A stretch of 64,000 nucleotides of DNA, from the NCBI GenBank assembly GCA_905250115.1, contig CAJNOI010000005.1, forward strand, positions 1,476,123 to 1,540,122, written 5' to 3'. A program made the position numbers and the translations under genes. Shown here piece after piece: positions 1 to 13,385 of the stretch. The notes below the pieces were generated by a model. It searched no databases. It was not told where the DNA came from and saw only the letters and a list, made by a program, of their open reading frames with translations. Position 1 is the first letter of the stretch; each line of letters starts with the position of its first letter. The DNA is from Adineta steineri. Lineage: Eukaryota; Rotifera; Eurotatoria; Adinetida; Adinetidae.

Positions 1-758
1 AGCCGGTCGGAATGGGTTAATTCAGCTAATAATAGAAAGAAACCTTGACATGCATCTATTTTTGTTACAATCTCTTTCGTTTGTCGTGCTGTCAACCTCC
101 CTTTCCGTTAGGTAGATATAAGTGTCGTTCTACTCATTGTCTATGTCATATAAAATTCTTTTATAGATGTACTTCTTGTGAAAAAAAAAGAAGAAAGTAT
201 AAGAGAGCATGCATGTTAATTAGTAAAGACTAATAATATTAAATGTGGTTTCGTATTTTTCATTTTTGTCAGTTTTAATCATATGTCAATTGATAAGAAC
301 GACCTCTTTTGAAAAGTTTCGGATTCGAGTAAAGTTTTGATCGACAGTAATATACCACGTTTACCTTGCTGGATCTTTCATATTTTATTTATTTATTTTC
401 TTTTACAAGATAATTGACTAATTATTGGGTAAGAAATTTCTTTTATATTCTTTCTGAAATATCAAAACTAATTAAGTATGATTTATTGATTGTTTACTAA
501 GAATTTATGTATATATATATAAAATAAAATTTAACTCACGCTACCGTATTTTTTTATATATACATATCTACTATCGTTTGATGCTTTTTTTGTTCAAAAA
601 AAGAAAAGATTCACTAAAATAATACATTTAAATAATGTAGTAAAAAAAAGACACACATAACAAAGTAAAATAAATATAAAAGAGAAGAAAAAGATATGTA
701 CAATCTTTTTCTTCTCTTTTGTTTTAAAATAAATAGAATTTTGTTTTTCCCGTTTTGA
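1..758. other. AT-rich non-coding stretch
   Basis: No convincing gene on either strand. The short open frames here have no splice context or recognisable motifs. The one structured piece is a perfect inverted repeat with 18-nt arms at 678-695 and 703-720 and a 7-nt loop. It lies about 40 nt beyond the stop codon of the minus-strand gene at 759-1187. Confidence 0.6.
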
Positions 759-1187
759 TTAAGTATTTTGATGAAGAATTGACGATATAACTTTTTTATC
801 ATGTTCATTTGCTTTAAAATGTTTTAAAAAAGTATTTTCATGCGTATCTGAATCAGTTTGTAGTTGTTTCGTATTCCAATTCTTAACCCAAACATTATGA
901 AATATAGACATAAGGCGAGTAGATTCATTTGTTTTATCTGTTAATTGAGTACAAAATGATTGCCATCGTTGATTAGGTTGAATCGGTGGTCGAGTTTGAT
1001 CAACTGGTTTTAAACGATCAATTATATGATAATTATTTGATTTTGTATAGTTTTCTTTATTTCTTTCAAATAATGGTTTTTTTAAACGTGTTTCAAATAA
1101 TTCCCAATGTCGTTCATCGACTTTTTGTCGAATTTGTTCACTTGATTTCGTTATTACTGGTAACGATTGTGGGTTTAAATTTGACAT
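759..1187 (-). CDS. small hypothetical protein, 142 aa
   Basis: A single open frame starting at the ATG at 1187 (MSNLNPQSLP) and ending at a TAA at 759. The frame is open further upstream but has no earlier ATG. The product is basic and rich in Asn, Lys and Gln. It has no signal peptide or membrane segment, and its middle is Trp-containing (HWELFETRLKK, RWQSFCTQL, HNVWVKNWN). I do not recognise the family. Composition and spacing of aromatic residues suggest a real soluble or cytoskeletal protein rather than a chance frame, but that is inference. It could also be the last exon of a longer gene, because the upstream 700 nt were not resolved into exons. Confidence 0.45.
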   Translation of the reverse strand: MSNLNPQSLPVITKSSEQIRQKVDERHWELFETRLKKPLFERNKENYTKSNNYHIIDRLKPVDQTRPPIQPNQRWQSFCTQLTDKTNESTRLMSIFHNVWVKNWNTKQLQTDSDTHENTFLKHFKANEHDKKVISSILHQNT

Positions 1188-1930
1188 ACTAGAATAAATA
1201 ACGTTTTGTACATGAAACAATTTTATTCTTTGGAAACTATGAAATGTGTTTCTTCTTTTTTATTCTGACCTTGGAATAAAAAATTTGAAAAGGAAAGATA
1301 AAACTGCATTTTTTTATTGTCTTTGTTTAAGACATACAATACCAAACGACTTACTTTTTATACTGACATAATATGATTCTGTATATTTTCTTTTTATTTC
1401 TTCTCTTTTCTGTCTCATCTTATATTTTTTTTTCGTAAATAACGATACATTCTAATAGAATTATCGAACGAAATGAATCAGTAAATAAATGTCTTATGTT
1501 AATGAATATGATATATTTAATGTAGTACAGAATAGATTAGAATTGACGAAAATAAATGTCATCAATGTTAATCTAAATCTTGAAAAGAAAAAAAAACGAA
1601 TAAATAAATTATTATTTTAACTAACCTTGAAGACGTCAGTTTTTGTAGTTGTTAGTATTAAAATCGCCAAGATTGGCACACCCTTTCCCTTTTTCTTTCT
1701 TTCCCTTTCCTTTTTGTATACAATTGAGTTAAATAAGAAAAAAAAAGTGCAATAACTATAAAATCAAAAAAAAAAAAAAAAAAAAAAGGAAAAAGAAGAA
1801 AAGTAAAGAACGAAAGGAACAATATTTTATAGGTGTGTTATCTCTTAACTTGCTAATCGATCAAGCATAGAATAAATGAATCATAAAAACAGCGGAGTAA
1901 ATAACATAATATTTTTTCTAGATTATTATC
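1188..1930. other. intergenic region between divergent genes
   Basis: No gene seen. It holds a run of about 22 A at 1766-1787, pyrimidine-rich tracts near 1680-1715, and presumably the divergent promoters of the gene at 759-1187 (-) and of the mannose-6-phosphate receptor starting at 1931 (+). Confidence 0.5.
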
Positions 1931-2893
1931 ATGCGTATTGCATTTTTATTCATCGCCTATTGTTGTTCATATGTCTATGGAGGATGTAATTTTCGTGCCG
2001 ATAAACATACTCAACGTTTTCAAGATCAAATGAAAACATGGAAAATTTTTGAAAAACAGTAAAAGATTTATTCAAAATTTTCTTATTTTAATTTTTTTCC
2101 TATTTTTAGATTAACGGTATCCAGTGGTGCATTAACATATTCAGTTGGAATCTGTAAATCACCTATTAATGCAACAGATAGTTCAGCTATAATTCAACAA
2201 GGAACTAATATTTCGAATATTCTTGGAAGAATGGATCGAGTCAATCTTGTTGGAACAGGTTAATTAATATTTTACAATAGAAGAAAATAATTTTCATTTT
2301 TAGATAATTGGATACTTTTAACATATGAAAATGGTGATCCATATATTAATATTTGTGATAATTCAAGTCGTACAGCTTCAATTATGTTCTCTTGTGGACC
2401 GAATATGGTTAGGAAAAATTTCTAAGAATTAACTTTTAATTACTTTGTATTTTGTAGAATAATATTTCAATTCTTCAAGAACATACAGATAGTGATACTC
2501 ATTGTAACTGCATGTTTCAATTACAAGTACCAGAAATGTGTCCAATTGTTAAAAAAGTTGAAGATAAATTAAGTGGTGGTGCGATCTTTCTTATCATGTA
2601 AATAATAATATTTTCGTGATAATAAATTATATATTTTTTTATTTTTATTTTTTAGCTTTTTTAGCGTAGCCACTGCTTATTTAGTTATTGGAGGTACATA
2701 TTTACATGTCAAACGTGGTGCTCGTGGTCTTGATCGTATTCCAAATTTGGAAATGTGGCGTAAATTAGGTCAATTATCTGCTGATGGATGTGATTTTTGT
2801 TGTCGTTGTGAACGAGCTACACCACGTGCTGGCTATTTACTTGAAGAATCGGGACTTGATTATCGTGGTGATGACGATATTCTTTCTCCATAA
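1931..2893 (+). CDS. M6PR: cation-dependent mannose-6-phosphate receptor homologue
   Basis: Five exons: 1931-2058, 2110-2258, 2304-2407, 2458-2597, 2656-2893. They give 252 aa with phase kept at every junction. The protein is a type I membrane lectin expected to carry mannose-6-phosphate-tagged hydrolases from trans-Golgi to endosomes. It has an N-terminal signal peptide (MRIAFLFIAYCCSYVYG), a luminal MRH-type domain with spaced cysteines, one membrane segment near residues 172-195 (IFLIIFFSVATAYLVIGG), and a cytosolic tail. The tail is the clearest match: a LGQLSADGCDFCCR segment, as in vertebrate CD-MPR tails, and an acidic C-terminus DDDILSP. This resembles the acidic dileucine sorting signal, with Ile-Leu in place of Leu-Leu. 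Its length is close to the vertebrate protein. It is the first of three + strand genes in a row. Confidence 0.85.
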
Positions 2894-3139
2894 GCATAAT
2901 CTCAAACAATCAAAAATAAAGAATCTCTTATTTCAAACCTGATGACATTTCAAAAAAAACCCGACACTCTGATCTCTTCTCATTGAACTTTTTTTTGTCT
3001 TTCATAATTATTTATTTTATTTTCTGTTTTATTTGTTCATAATATGCTTTTATGTATTCGCATATATACAACGTTATTTAAATATCAAAATAAATTCATT
3101 CCTTTGAAAAAAATTAATTCTTTTGTTCTAGTTTTAGTC

Positions 3140-4376
3140 ATGCAAGACGATCAAACATTAAAAGCTATTCGATATCAACGTGGTTCATTGTCGATCTTAG
3201 ATCAATTAAAATTACCTGATCAATCAATCTATATTCCTATTAATTCAGTTGATGATGCATGGAAAGCTATTCATACAATGTCTATTCGAGGTATGAATGA
3301 TTCTTTCGATTAGTCGAAGAATAAAAGTTCCATCAGTGTTAATAGTATTGATTTCTAAACCATGATCATATTTCTCGTTCAAGGTGCTCCAGCAATTGCT
3401 GTTTGTGGTGTATTGAGCCTTGCTGTTGAACTCTATCATTCTCAATCAAAATTTGATACAATTGCATCTGTTCAACAATTTGTTACTGATCAACTTAATT
3501 ATTTAATAACATCTCGACCAACAGCAGTCAATATGACAGAAGGTGCTCAAACAATTATTGATTATTTAATACCATTAAGTAATAAACAACAAGATTTATC
3601 GCAATATATTAATGAATTAATTGTTTTTATGGAACAATTTCTCGAACGTGATCTTGCTGATAATCATGCAATTGGTCAATATGGTGCTAAAGCTATAAGT
3701 GAAAATAATACTAGTCATAAGAAATTAAATATTTTAACTCATTGTAATACTGGTTCATTAGCAACAGTTGGTTTTGGTACAGCTCTTGGTGTTATTCGAC
3801 AATTACAAGCAAATGATAATCTTGAATTAGCTTATTTTACAGAGACTCGACCCTATAATCAAGGTTCAAGATTAACTGCTTATGAATTAGTACATGATCG
3901 TATACCACATACAATGATTTGCGATTCAATGGCTGGTCTTTTAATGCGAACACAACCTATTCATGCTGTTGTTGTTGGTGCTGATCGAGTAACTGCAAAT
4001 GGTGATACAGCTAATAAAATTGGTACTTATCAATTAGCTATACTTGCTAAACATCATAAAATACCATTTTATATTGCTGCACCTACAACATCAATTGATT
4101 TAAATAAAAAAACTGGTGATGAAATTGTTATCGAGCAACGTCCATCAAAAGAAATGACAAGTATTAAAGGAGTCAATATTGCTGCCGAAGGTAAAAATAT
4201 TTACTAATATAAATTTCTTCATCTTCATTTGTTTTTTCTCTGATTTAGGTGTTCAAGTATGGAATCCATCATTTGATATAACACCTGCTAATTTAATAAC
4301 AGGCATTATAACAGAACATGGCGTATTTAAACCGGATGAACTTGAAGAAAAATTATTATCTTTACGAAAGAAATAA
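3140..4376 (+). CDS. MRI1: methylthioribose-1-phosphate isomerase
   Basis: Three exons: 3140-3290, 3384-4190, 4249-4376, giving 361 aa. The enzyme converts 5-methylthioribose-1-phosphate to the ribulose form in the methionine salvage pathway, in the cytosol. It belongs to the eIF2B-like/MtnA family. Visible family landmarks are [11 protein letters not shown] at the N-terminus, GAPAIAV across the first splice junction, the catalytic-Cys segment [11 protein letters not shown] (Cys about 171), [16 protein letters not shown], and the catalytic-Asp segment [19 protein letters not shown] (Asp about 251). The C-terminus EHGVFKP fits the family. The start is the ATG at 3140, directly before [12 protein letters not shown]. 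Another ATG lies upstream at 3044 in a frame without family similarity. Only 97 nt separate its stop from the ATG of the next gene. Confidence 0.93.
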
Positions 4377-4473
4377 AAATTATTTTTTTCCAATTTCTAT
4401 TTTGTTTTTTTTCAAAGTAAACAAATCTGATAGTTGAGAGCTTATTTTAGATTATTTAATAAAAAACAATATT

Positions 4474-5674
<1,201 letters not shown>

Positions 5675-6059
5675 ATCTGAATGTGTTTTTTTTTGTGATA
5701 ACAATAAACATAAATATGTCTACTGTTTAATATATGTTCTCATATGATCATATTAGCAGTATATTATACAATACGAAAAATGTGAATTTTATTAGTCATA
5801 GTTATTTACTTTATATTAAATACCTGCTTTCTAAATGTTACAAAATGCATCTGTCTAGGCGAGAGAGTAAAAAAAACAATCTGACATTTATCGAAAGGCT
5901 ATTTTATCTCAATGATTTATAAAGAAAGTCAATGTGATTGAATATTTTCAACTGACAAAATGTTATATTTAGTAAACAAAAAAAAAGGAAACAGTTAGAT
6001 ATTTTGTTTTTTTAAATATATACATAATTTTATCATAAGTACATTGTTTTTGAATAGAT

Positions 6060-6533
6060 TCAAGGTCGGCTATTTCGATCACATTCAAGTTGACATTCTC
6101 GAACAAGAACACGAGCTGAAGCAATAGCACGTCTTAAACGTTCAGCTGAATTTTTATTTCCTGCATATGTTGGTTTGATATCTTTACCCATTTCTTCAAT
6201 AACATTAAGTAATTGAACATATTTTGTTTGTTGCATAACACGTTGTTGATGTTGTTGAACTTGATTTAATTGTTGTTGAACAGCTGGTGGAATAGGAACA
6301 TATTGATGAGATTGTTGTTTTATTTGTTGCTGTTGTTGTTGTTGATGTACAGGTGTATGTGAAAGTGCAGAAGCAGTAGCTGGTGGTGGTGGAGGTAGAT
6401 GAGGTGAATTTCGACCAGCTGAACCTTGTAACATACTAGATGGTGCGGCCGGATTTAAAATAGGTCGTGATGGAGCAACTGGAGATTGTTGTTGTGATTG
6501 TTTACGAATTGATAAATCCATTGTTAAATCCAT
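6060..6533 (-). CDS. CDK2AP1: CDK2-associated protein 1/2 homologue (DOC-1 family)
   Basis: A single-exon frame of 157 aa from the ATG at 6533. The C-terminal 60 residues carry the conserved CDK2AP core: [20 protein letters not shown], then [15 protein letters not shown] and [15 protein letters not shown], an almost collinear match to human CDK2AP1/2. Known family members are small subunits of the NuRD chromatin-remodelling complex and bind CDK2. The N-terminal half (about 1-95) is low complexity: proline runs, then a glutamine-rich stretch ([12 protein letters not shown]). This is longer than in vertebrate proteins and likely disordered. Whether it is the AP1 or AP2 orthologue cannot be decided from sequence alone. 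Confidence 0.88.
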   Translation of the reverse strand: MDLTMDLSIRKQSQQQSPVAPSRPILNPAAPSSMLQGSAGRNSPHLPPPPPATASALSHTPVHQQQQQQQIKQQSHQYVPIPPAVQQQLNQVQQHQQRVMQQTKYVQLLNVIEEMGKDIKPTYAGNKNSAERLRRAIASARVLVRECQLECDRNSRP

Positions 6534-6948
6534 CGTATTAATTATTAAAGAAACAAAAATTATTTTCCCAGAGATACCAAAAATAATACTATTTTATTAT
6601 CACGACTACTTGATCGATATAATATTTTGTAATGGTGTTGATTTCTTTTTAATAGCCTAGTGAGAAAAAAAAATAAATTAATAAAACAAGAAAGAGCATG
6701 AACGGAAATAGATTGAAAAAGTTCATTGGTTAATATTTATTTTCAGTAAACCAGTATGATAAAATCATCTGTAGTTGTCGTTAATAATCATCATACTATC
6801 GTCTCGATATGATTCGATGAATTTCAAAAGATCAATTTTTTTTATTTAATTCAATCATTATATAAAAATTCTCATGACAAATAAAAAAAAAAGAGACAGC
6901 GAGAGTAAAGAAGATATATAATATACAATAAATAATACAGTGATTGAA

Positions 6949-8638
6949 TCATGAACTTGATGTTGGTATTTCTTCTGCCACTACATTCGATATTTCTTTA
7001 GTCGAACGTTTATGTAATTCTTCAAGTAAAATAATAACACGATTTGTTTGTCGTTCAAGTTCGATTAATTTTATTTCTAACCTTTGTACTTTACCATTTA
7101 ATGTTAATTGTTCACGATCTTTATCCGATAGAATAAATGGATATGTTTTTGGTAAACCTAATGTTTGATCTAAACGTCGTTGTATATCAGCAAGTGTATA
7201 CATAACTTTTAAATTTCCTTGAGCATTCTCATCCATAATATCTTTAAAATTATATGGTTTATGTGCTTGACGAAATTTTCTTTTTGCTACATGATATTTT
7301 ATAATACGAATCATTCGTATAGCAACACGTTGATTTGAATCTAAATCATCAGATTTATCAACTTTACGCCAAGTCATTTTTTCTAATGGAATACCATTCG
7401 TTGATGTATTATATATCAGTGGATTATTACGTAAACGTGGTATACCACCACTATTACTATTGTTTTGATTTAAAGCTAATGTCGAACTATTATGACGATG
7501 ATGTTTATGTGATCGTTTACTTTCAATTCGATAAATACGCCATGTAGATACGAATTTTGGATGACGAGCAGCAATCATACGCCACCAATTTTGAATGAGA
7601 CTAGCAGCAGCAGGTACCAAACGATTAAATTGTTTTTCACGTTTTTTTTGTTCAACTTTTAAAGCAAAACCTGAACCAATAATACCAGATGGTAATGTCC
7701 AAAATGCAACACCACAAATACATAAACATGATGTTATCATTTTGCCAATATATGTACGTGGACATTTATCACCATAACCAATCGTAGCCTATATAAACAT
7801 ATATATTATAAAGAAAAAAACTGATTGTTTTTTTTTCTAAACTTACCATTGTTACAATAGCCCACCAAAGTGTATCAGCAAAACTATGAAACATATCTTC
7901 ACTAGCTGGTTTACTTTCATCTTTTTCTACTAACCAAATTAAATAAGCAACAACAATTAAGAATATAAAACAAAAATAAAGTGTAGCTATTAATTCATAA
8001 CGATGATCATAAACAACAGAACCAAGTAAACGCCATGATGTCAAACGTCGATCAACATGAAGAAAACGAAGAATTTGAAGTATTCGAACATATCGCACAA
8101 GTTCAATACTAAATTGTGTATTACTTAATCCTATACATAATAAAATAGCATAACCAGTAATAACACATAAATCAACAATACACATGGCTTTACGCATAAA
8201 TAATAAACGACCATGACGACCACGATATTTACTTCGACAACCGGATGACCAAACACGAACAGTATATTCAATAAGAAATAAAATAAAAAGTATAAATTCT
8301 ATCCAAAATAATATTGCATAAGATTGTTCAACATAAACAGTTAATATTGAACTGTATACAAGACAACCAATAACAACAATAAAAACAGAAAAATGATAAA
8401 GAAAACAGAATATACCACATGGTCGTTCAAGAAAATTATAGACACGAGCTTGAAATGGATTATGTAAACGTTTCAGTAATGTATGATTACTTAATGGTGA
8501 ACCATAATCAGTTTCTTCATCAAAACCATTTGTTTGTATTGAAGCTCCACTTACTGCTCGTCCAAGTTTTCTTGGTGGTGATGATAAGGAATTTTCATCT
8601 GTTGCTAAAGGCATAAAATGATGTGATGAACTATTCAT
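6949..8638 (-). CDS. KCNQ (Kv7)-like voltage-gated potassium channel subunit
   Basis: Two exons: 8638-7847 and 7788-6949, giving 543 aa. Segments in order: cytosolic N-terminus; S1-S4 (about 90-230) with the S4 segment VRYVRILQILRFLHVDRR; the linker TSWRLLGSVVYDHRYEL, very typical of KCNQ; S5; and the pore. The intron falls inside the pore helix. Splicing joins WWAIVTM to ATIGYGDKCP, giving the selectivity filter TIGYGD (about 266-271). After S6 come a calmodulin-binding helix A (AASLIQNWWRMIAAR), a helix B/C region (RVAIRMIRIIKYHVAKRKFR, then PYNFKDIMDE) and a C-terminal coiled coil (about 500-530) that would assemble tetramers. It is shorter than most animal KCNQ proteins, mainly through a short A-B linker. 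It sits beside the CDK2AP gene on the same strand. Confidence 0.92.
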
Positions 8639-10196
8639 GATTGTATTATATTATATTATATCACATAGCTATAGAGAGAAAAAAAAATACATAAGATATG
8701 ATTTGAACAATGAGAATGATTATCACATGTTGTTTAATCACTAATAAATTCTTTTAACTTGTCCTCACGACATATACTTCGACTACTACCTGAGAGAAAT
8801 GAAATAATGATGATAAAGTATTCTTTCTATATAATATGATTCTGTACATCCAAGAATATATATAATATGTATGTGGCACAGTATTCGAAACCTTCACTAT
8901 TGAAATACGAATCTCTTTCTTTTTCTCTTTCGATTCTCCCTTTTCTCTTCGTATGACGCGTGTCGACAATAGCCAATGTTGTAATTTATATATATATATA
9001 TACCTGATCAATGTCTTTCGAGTTTCTTTTTTTTCATTTACATTCTCAACAAGAAAAAAAAAAGACGAAACCTATTACATTTCTCGCTCCATTGGACGTA
9101 TTTTTAATCGGGAAAAGATGAAAATACGAACAACTAGAAAAAATCTCATTTATATATACATAATTAAAATAAATCCTATGATGAGATGCTGTTGGGTTAG
9201 TTTATGAATAAACAGAATCAAAAAGAAAAAAGTATTGCCGTTTTTTCATTATATGTTTGATTAAAACAAGAGTTCTTGTTTATTATCTATATTATTTTAA
9301 TAAGTGAAGAATACAAAAAAAAGAACCTTAGCAAACAAATCACTTTTCAAGTATAAAATAAAATGAAAAAGTAACATTTTATTAACAGATTTATTTGACA
9401 TAATAAAAAGAAAAGGAATGATTTATTCAGTGATAAGACAAAAAAAATATTTTTTTATTCTACGTACAAATACATGGACAAGAATAGTATCAAAAGTATT
9501 TTATCAAATATTTCGGGGAAATGATAGTCATTCATTGAAGGATAATTTGCACTTATTAAATATTCATAAGAAAAAAAGAATGGTCTACTACTTTTAAAGT
9601 ACTTTCACGAATAATATCGTCTGTTATTGATACCATACAAATCGTATATAAATAAGAGAAGTAATAAAAGTGAACTGAAATATATTACAAATCAAGAATT
9701 AATATTTAAGATTGTGTTCATATTAAATAGGTATGATATTGAAAGTAGACTCCAATATGTATCATTAATGGACTCGTATTTCGTTTTTTAATATAGAACA
9801 ATGAAAAAAAACCACAATCTATTAAAAAATGTTATCGTAAAATAACTCTGTAGTTTTGCGATATGAATCATTATTCACTACAGACAAAATAATTCAACAT
9901 AGAACAAGTGCATTTTTAATACCATTTGCTTTCTATGCTATTAATTCTTATCCGACAATTAAATATAGATGCATTATATTTTCGACTATTGTTTTTATGG
10001 TATAACAATAGATGACATAGTCATTGTATTTTGTTTAATGTTATATTGAGATGAAACAACAATATTACAAACTTCATAACAAAAATATGATGTTTGTAAA
10101 CATAGAAAAACAGAAAACTTTAACAACAAAGTTAATACAAACAAAAACAAGTTTAAACGGTAACTAAAACAAACTGAATATCAATTTATTTTATTA
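8639..10196. other. long AT-rich intergenic region
   Basis: No gene recognised on either strand. There are TA microsatellite tracts near 8988-9002, pyrimidine-rich stretches around 8910-8950, and scattered short frames with no motif or splice context. The right end should contain the 3' UTR of the helicase gene that ends at 10197. Confidence 0.5.
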
Positions 10197-13096
10197 CTAA
10201 TCATCATTGTCGTCAAATTTAATTTTTTTGCTAGTTGTTTCACCTGTACTATGGCCGTTTTCATGATTACCATTAAAGCTACGTTTCATGCCACCACCAC
10301 CACGAGATCCACCACCAAATGACGGTCGTCCTTTTTTTGGTTCGGGACAGTCAAATGATTTATGACCATCTTTACCACAATTAAAACAACCACCACCGCC
10401 ATCTAAAATAAATAGAATTTTCTCTTTTGATATCTTTTGATTTAAAATATGAACTTACTTGATTGGCCTCGTCCACCGGATCCTTTTGCATCTGGACAGT
10501 CAAATGATTTATGACCTTCTTTTCCACATTTGAAACAACCATTACCACCTAATACAAAACGAAATATTCTTTTCCAAAAAATCAAATTTCTATTAAAATA
10601 ATTTACCGGATCTTCCTGCACCATTTGCTTCAGGACATTCAAATGATTTATGACCTTCTTTGTTACCTATAATAATTTATTTTATTTTTACCATTTATAT
10701 TAAAATAGAAATACTTACATTTAAAACAAGCATCTAAAATGGCGCAACAAAAATAAATTAATTATAAAAAGATTTATAACTTTTCTTACTTGAAGAATTT
10801 CGATTACCAGAGTTACCTCCACCACGTGATGATCCATAGCCACCACGTGATGAAAAACCTCGACCACCACCACCACCGCCACCAAAACCACCACCACTAC
10901 CATATCGAGACGCATCATCAAGTAGTGGCATTTCTGTAATTGCTTTCATTTGCATTCTTGGACTATCTTTCCACTTCTCTTGTAAAATTTCATCAAGTTC
11001 ACTTGGTATATCAAATACAGCACTCTAATTATAATATATAGTATTAAAATATATATTTATTAAATATTATTATACATACTTTATAATCTTTTGTAAATCC
11101 AATTTGTGAACATTTACCTTTAGCATCAAAATCTTCACCAAAAACTTTACGTAACATAGTAAATACTAATCCAGCGCCTTTCATTTCATCTGTAACCGAG
11201 AACATATATGTTGTATGATTCTAGAAAAAGAGAAATTTAAACACAATAAGGGTAAAAAGATTATTTTACTTCTTTCTTTGTGAAGAGAGATCGAGGAACA
11301 ATACTTGTTGTACCAGATATACAAGCTAATGCAGCTGCTAAAGCATCAGCTGCATCACATGTTGCAAGAATTTTTTCTGCTGCGTCACGAAAATGTGCTT
11401 TAGCAGCATCGGTTACACTATCAAGTGCTCTGAAAAAATTTTAAATGAAAATATATGAAATTGAGAAAGAAAAAACTTACTTAACTGCATCAGCCGATGA
11501 TGCAGTAAGAAGATCTGCTGTTCCTGGTGGTTCAATACGTGTAAATTGAATGCCCTAAAACATGAGAATAATTATACAGAAAAAAACAATATCAATTGTA
11601 TACATACTGCTTCAACTTCTACTCGTCTAAGATCACGTTGTTGATTTGATTTATATAAACAAATACATTTGCCTTGAGCACCTGCTCGACCTGTACGACC
11701 TGATCGATGAATATATGCTTCAACATCCTAAATCATAGATTGTATTTAATAGAAAACAATATGTCTAAATTCTTACTTTAGGTGGAGCTGTAACAAGAAC
11801 AAGATCAACTTCAGGTATATCAAGACCACGTGCAGCAACATCAGTTGTAATTAATAAACGATATTTTCCTTCACGAAATTTCTAATTAAAATAAAATATT
11901 GAATTTTATTTTTTCAATAAAAAAACAAAATATTGATAACTACTACTCACTCTAAGAACAAGTTCACGTTTATCTTGTGGAATATCACCATGAAGTACAT
12001 GTGCTTCAGCTTTAATATCATGACTAACTGAAAGTTCATCAGCTTCTTTTTTTGTTTCACAAAAAACAATGGCACGTCCATCAAGACTATTACTGGAATA
12101 GATTTGTACAAGTGAATTTATAACACCTGCTCGATCTTGATAAGTACATGCTACTGCTAAATGCTAAACAAAAGATAAAAAAGAGAGAATTTAGAAGCAA
12201 CAAAAAAATAAATAAATTTTTACTTCAACATTCGAAGATGTTTTTTGTGCATTTCCTTTAACTAAATCAACTGTAACATAATCTTTTGTCATATATTTTG
12301 TTGTTGTTTTAAGTACCCAATTAGGCATTGTTGCAGAAAAAACAACAAATTGTGGTTTTACTTCTTGTTCTAAATAAAAAATTTATAAATTAATTTTTGT
12401 ATATTTTTCATTCAAATAATTACTTGATTTAAACATATGACCAAGAATTTCTTCTACATCATCAATAAAACCCATATCAAGCATTCGATCAACTTCATCA
12501 AGAATAACATGTTTAATTTTACTTAAATCAAGTCTTTTCTTATCAATAATATCTTTCAATCGACCGGGTGTAGCAACAATAATATCACATCCATTACGAA
12601 TACTATTTTCTTGATCTTCATATTTTTTTCCACCATAAATTGTTACAACCGACATATCAGTAACAATCGATTGAAAATCATCGGAAATTTGTTTTGTTAA
12701 TTCTCGTGTTGGAGCTAAAGCAAGAACGCGTGGCGGACGTCCACGTGTTAATTTAACTGATGTATCATTTTGAAGTAATTCAACAATTGGAATTGAAAAT
12801 GCTAATGTTTTACCAGTACCTGTATATGCTTGAACTAAACAATCTTTTTGTTCATGAATATGATTGTAACTTTGTGCTTGAACAGGAAATAAAAAATTAA
12901 CATTACGATCTTTAAGTTTTTTAATTGTTTGTTTTGATATTTTAAAATTTTTAAAATTTCCTTTTTCTTTATCATCATCTGTTACTTGCACATTGGATGA
13001 ACTAATTTTTTCATCATTTGTTTTCGTTATTTCATCAGTGCCATTCTCTTGTTCATCATTAACGACCATTTGTTCTTGTTTTATTTTGAGTTTCAT
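10197..13096 (-). CDS. DDX21/DDX50-like DEVD-box RNA helicase with three CCHC zinc knuckles
   Basis: Thirteen exons: 13096-12424, 12369-12224, 12163-11951, 11881-11777, 11727-11608, 11554-11481, 11429-11270, 11220-11080, 11024-10790, 10733-10719, 10666-10607, 10548-10459, 10402-10197. They give 745 aa. Helicase motifs: AYTGTGKT (90-97), PTRELT, TPGR, DEVD (200-203, the DDX21-type variant of DEAD), [28 protein letters not shown] domain follows (about 470-590; [23 protein letters not shown]), diagnostic of the nucleolar Gu/DDX21 family. Then comes a Gly/Arg/Ser-rich segment and three tandem C-x2-C-x4-H-x4-C knuckles ([42 protein letters not shown]; about residues 624-695). Each knuckle is on its own exon pair or exon, and the first is split by a 15-nt microexon. 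Likely role: nucleolar RNA remodelling and rRNA processing. The knuckles are not part of vertebrate DDX21 as I know it. Confidence 0.92.
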
Positions 13097-13385
13097 TTTT
13101 TTTCTTATTATTATTATTGTTGGACAAAAAAAACACTAATGATAAATGATGAGATCTAAAAAGATATAACTTAAAACTAGCTATATATATATTCGAGAAA
13201 GAAAAATTCACCGAAAAAAAAAATTGGTTTTTTTTTTGGTTATCTATAGAAGCAAGATTATAAGAATAAAGTAGAACATAAAAATACTTTGTCTAAATTC
13301 TTAATTATAACAAAATTTGTAAAGAAAGACTAGCGCGGGCGGATATATCAAAAAAAGAGAGAGAAAATGAAATATTTTCATTGAA

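Noticed and set aside
614..808. Open frame (-) of 64 aa
   Set aside because: Hydrophobic low-complexity read of the T/A-rich hairpin region. It overlaps the end of a better-supported gene and has no motif.
7335..7547. Open frame (+) of 70 aa opposite the KCNQ gene
   Set aside because: Antisense shadow of the channel's C-terminal exon, Tyr-rich because of complementary codons.
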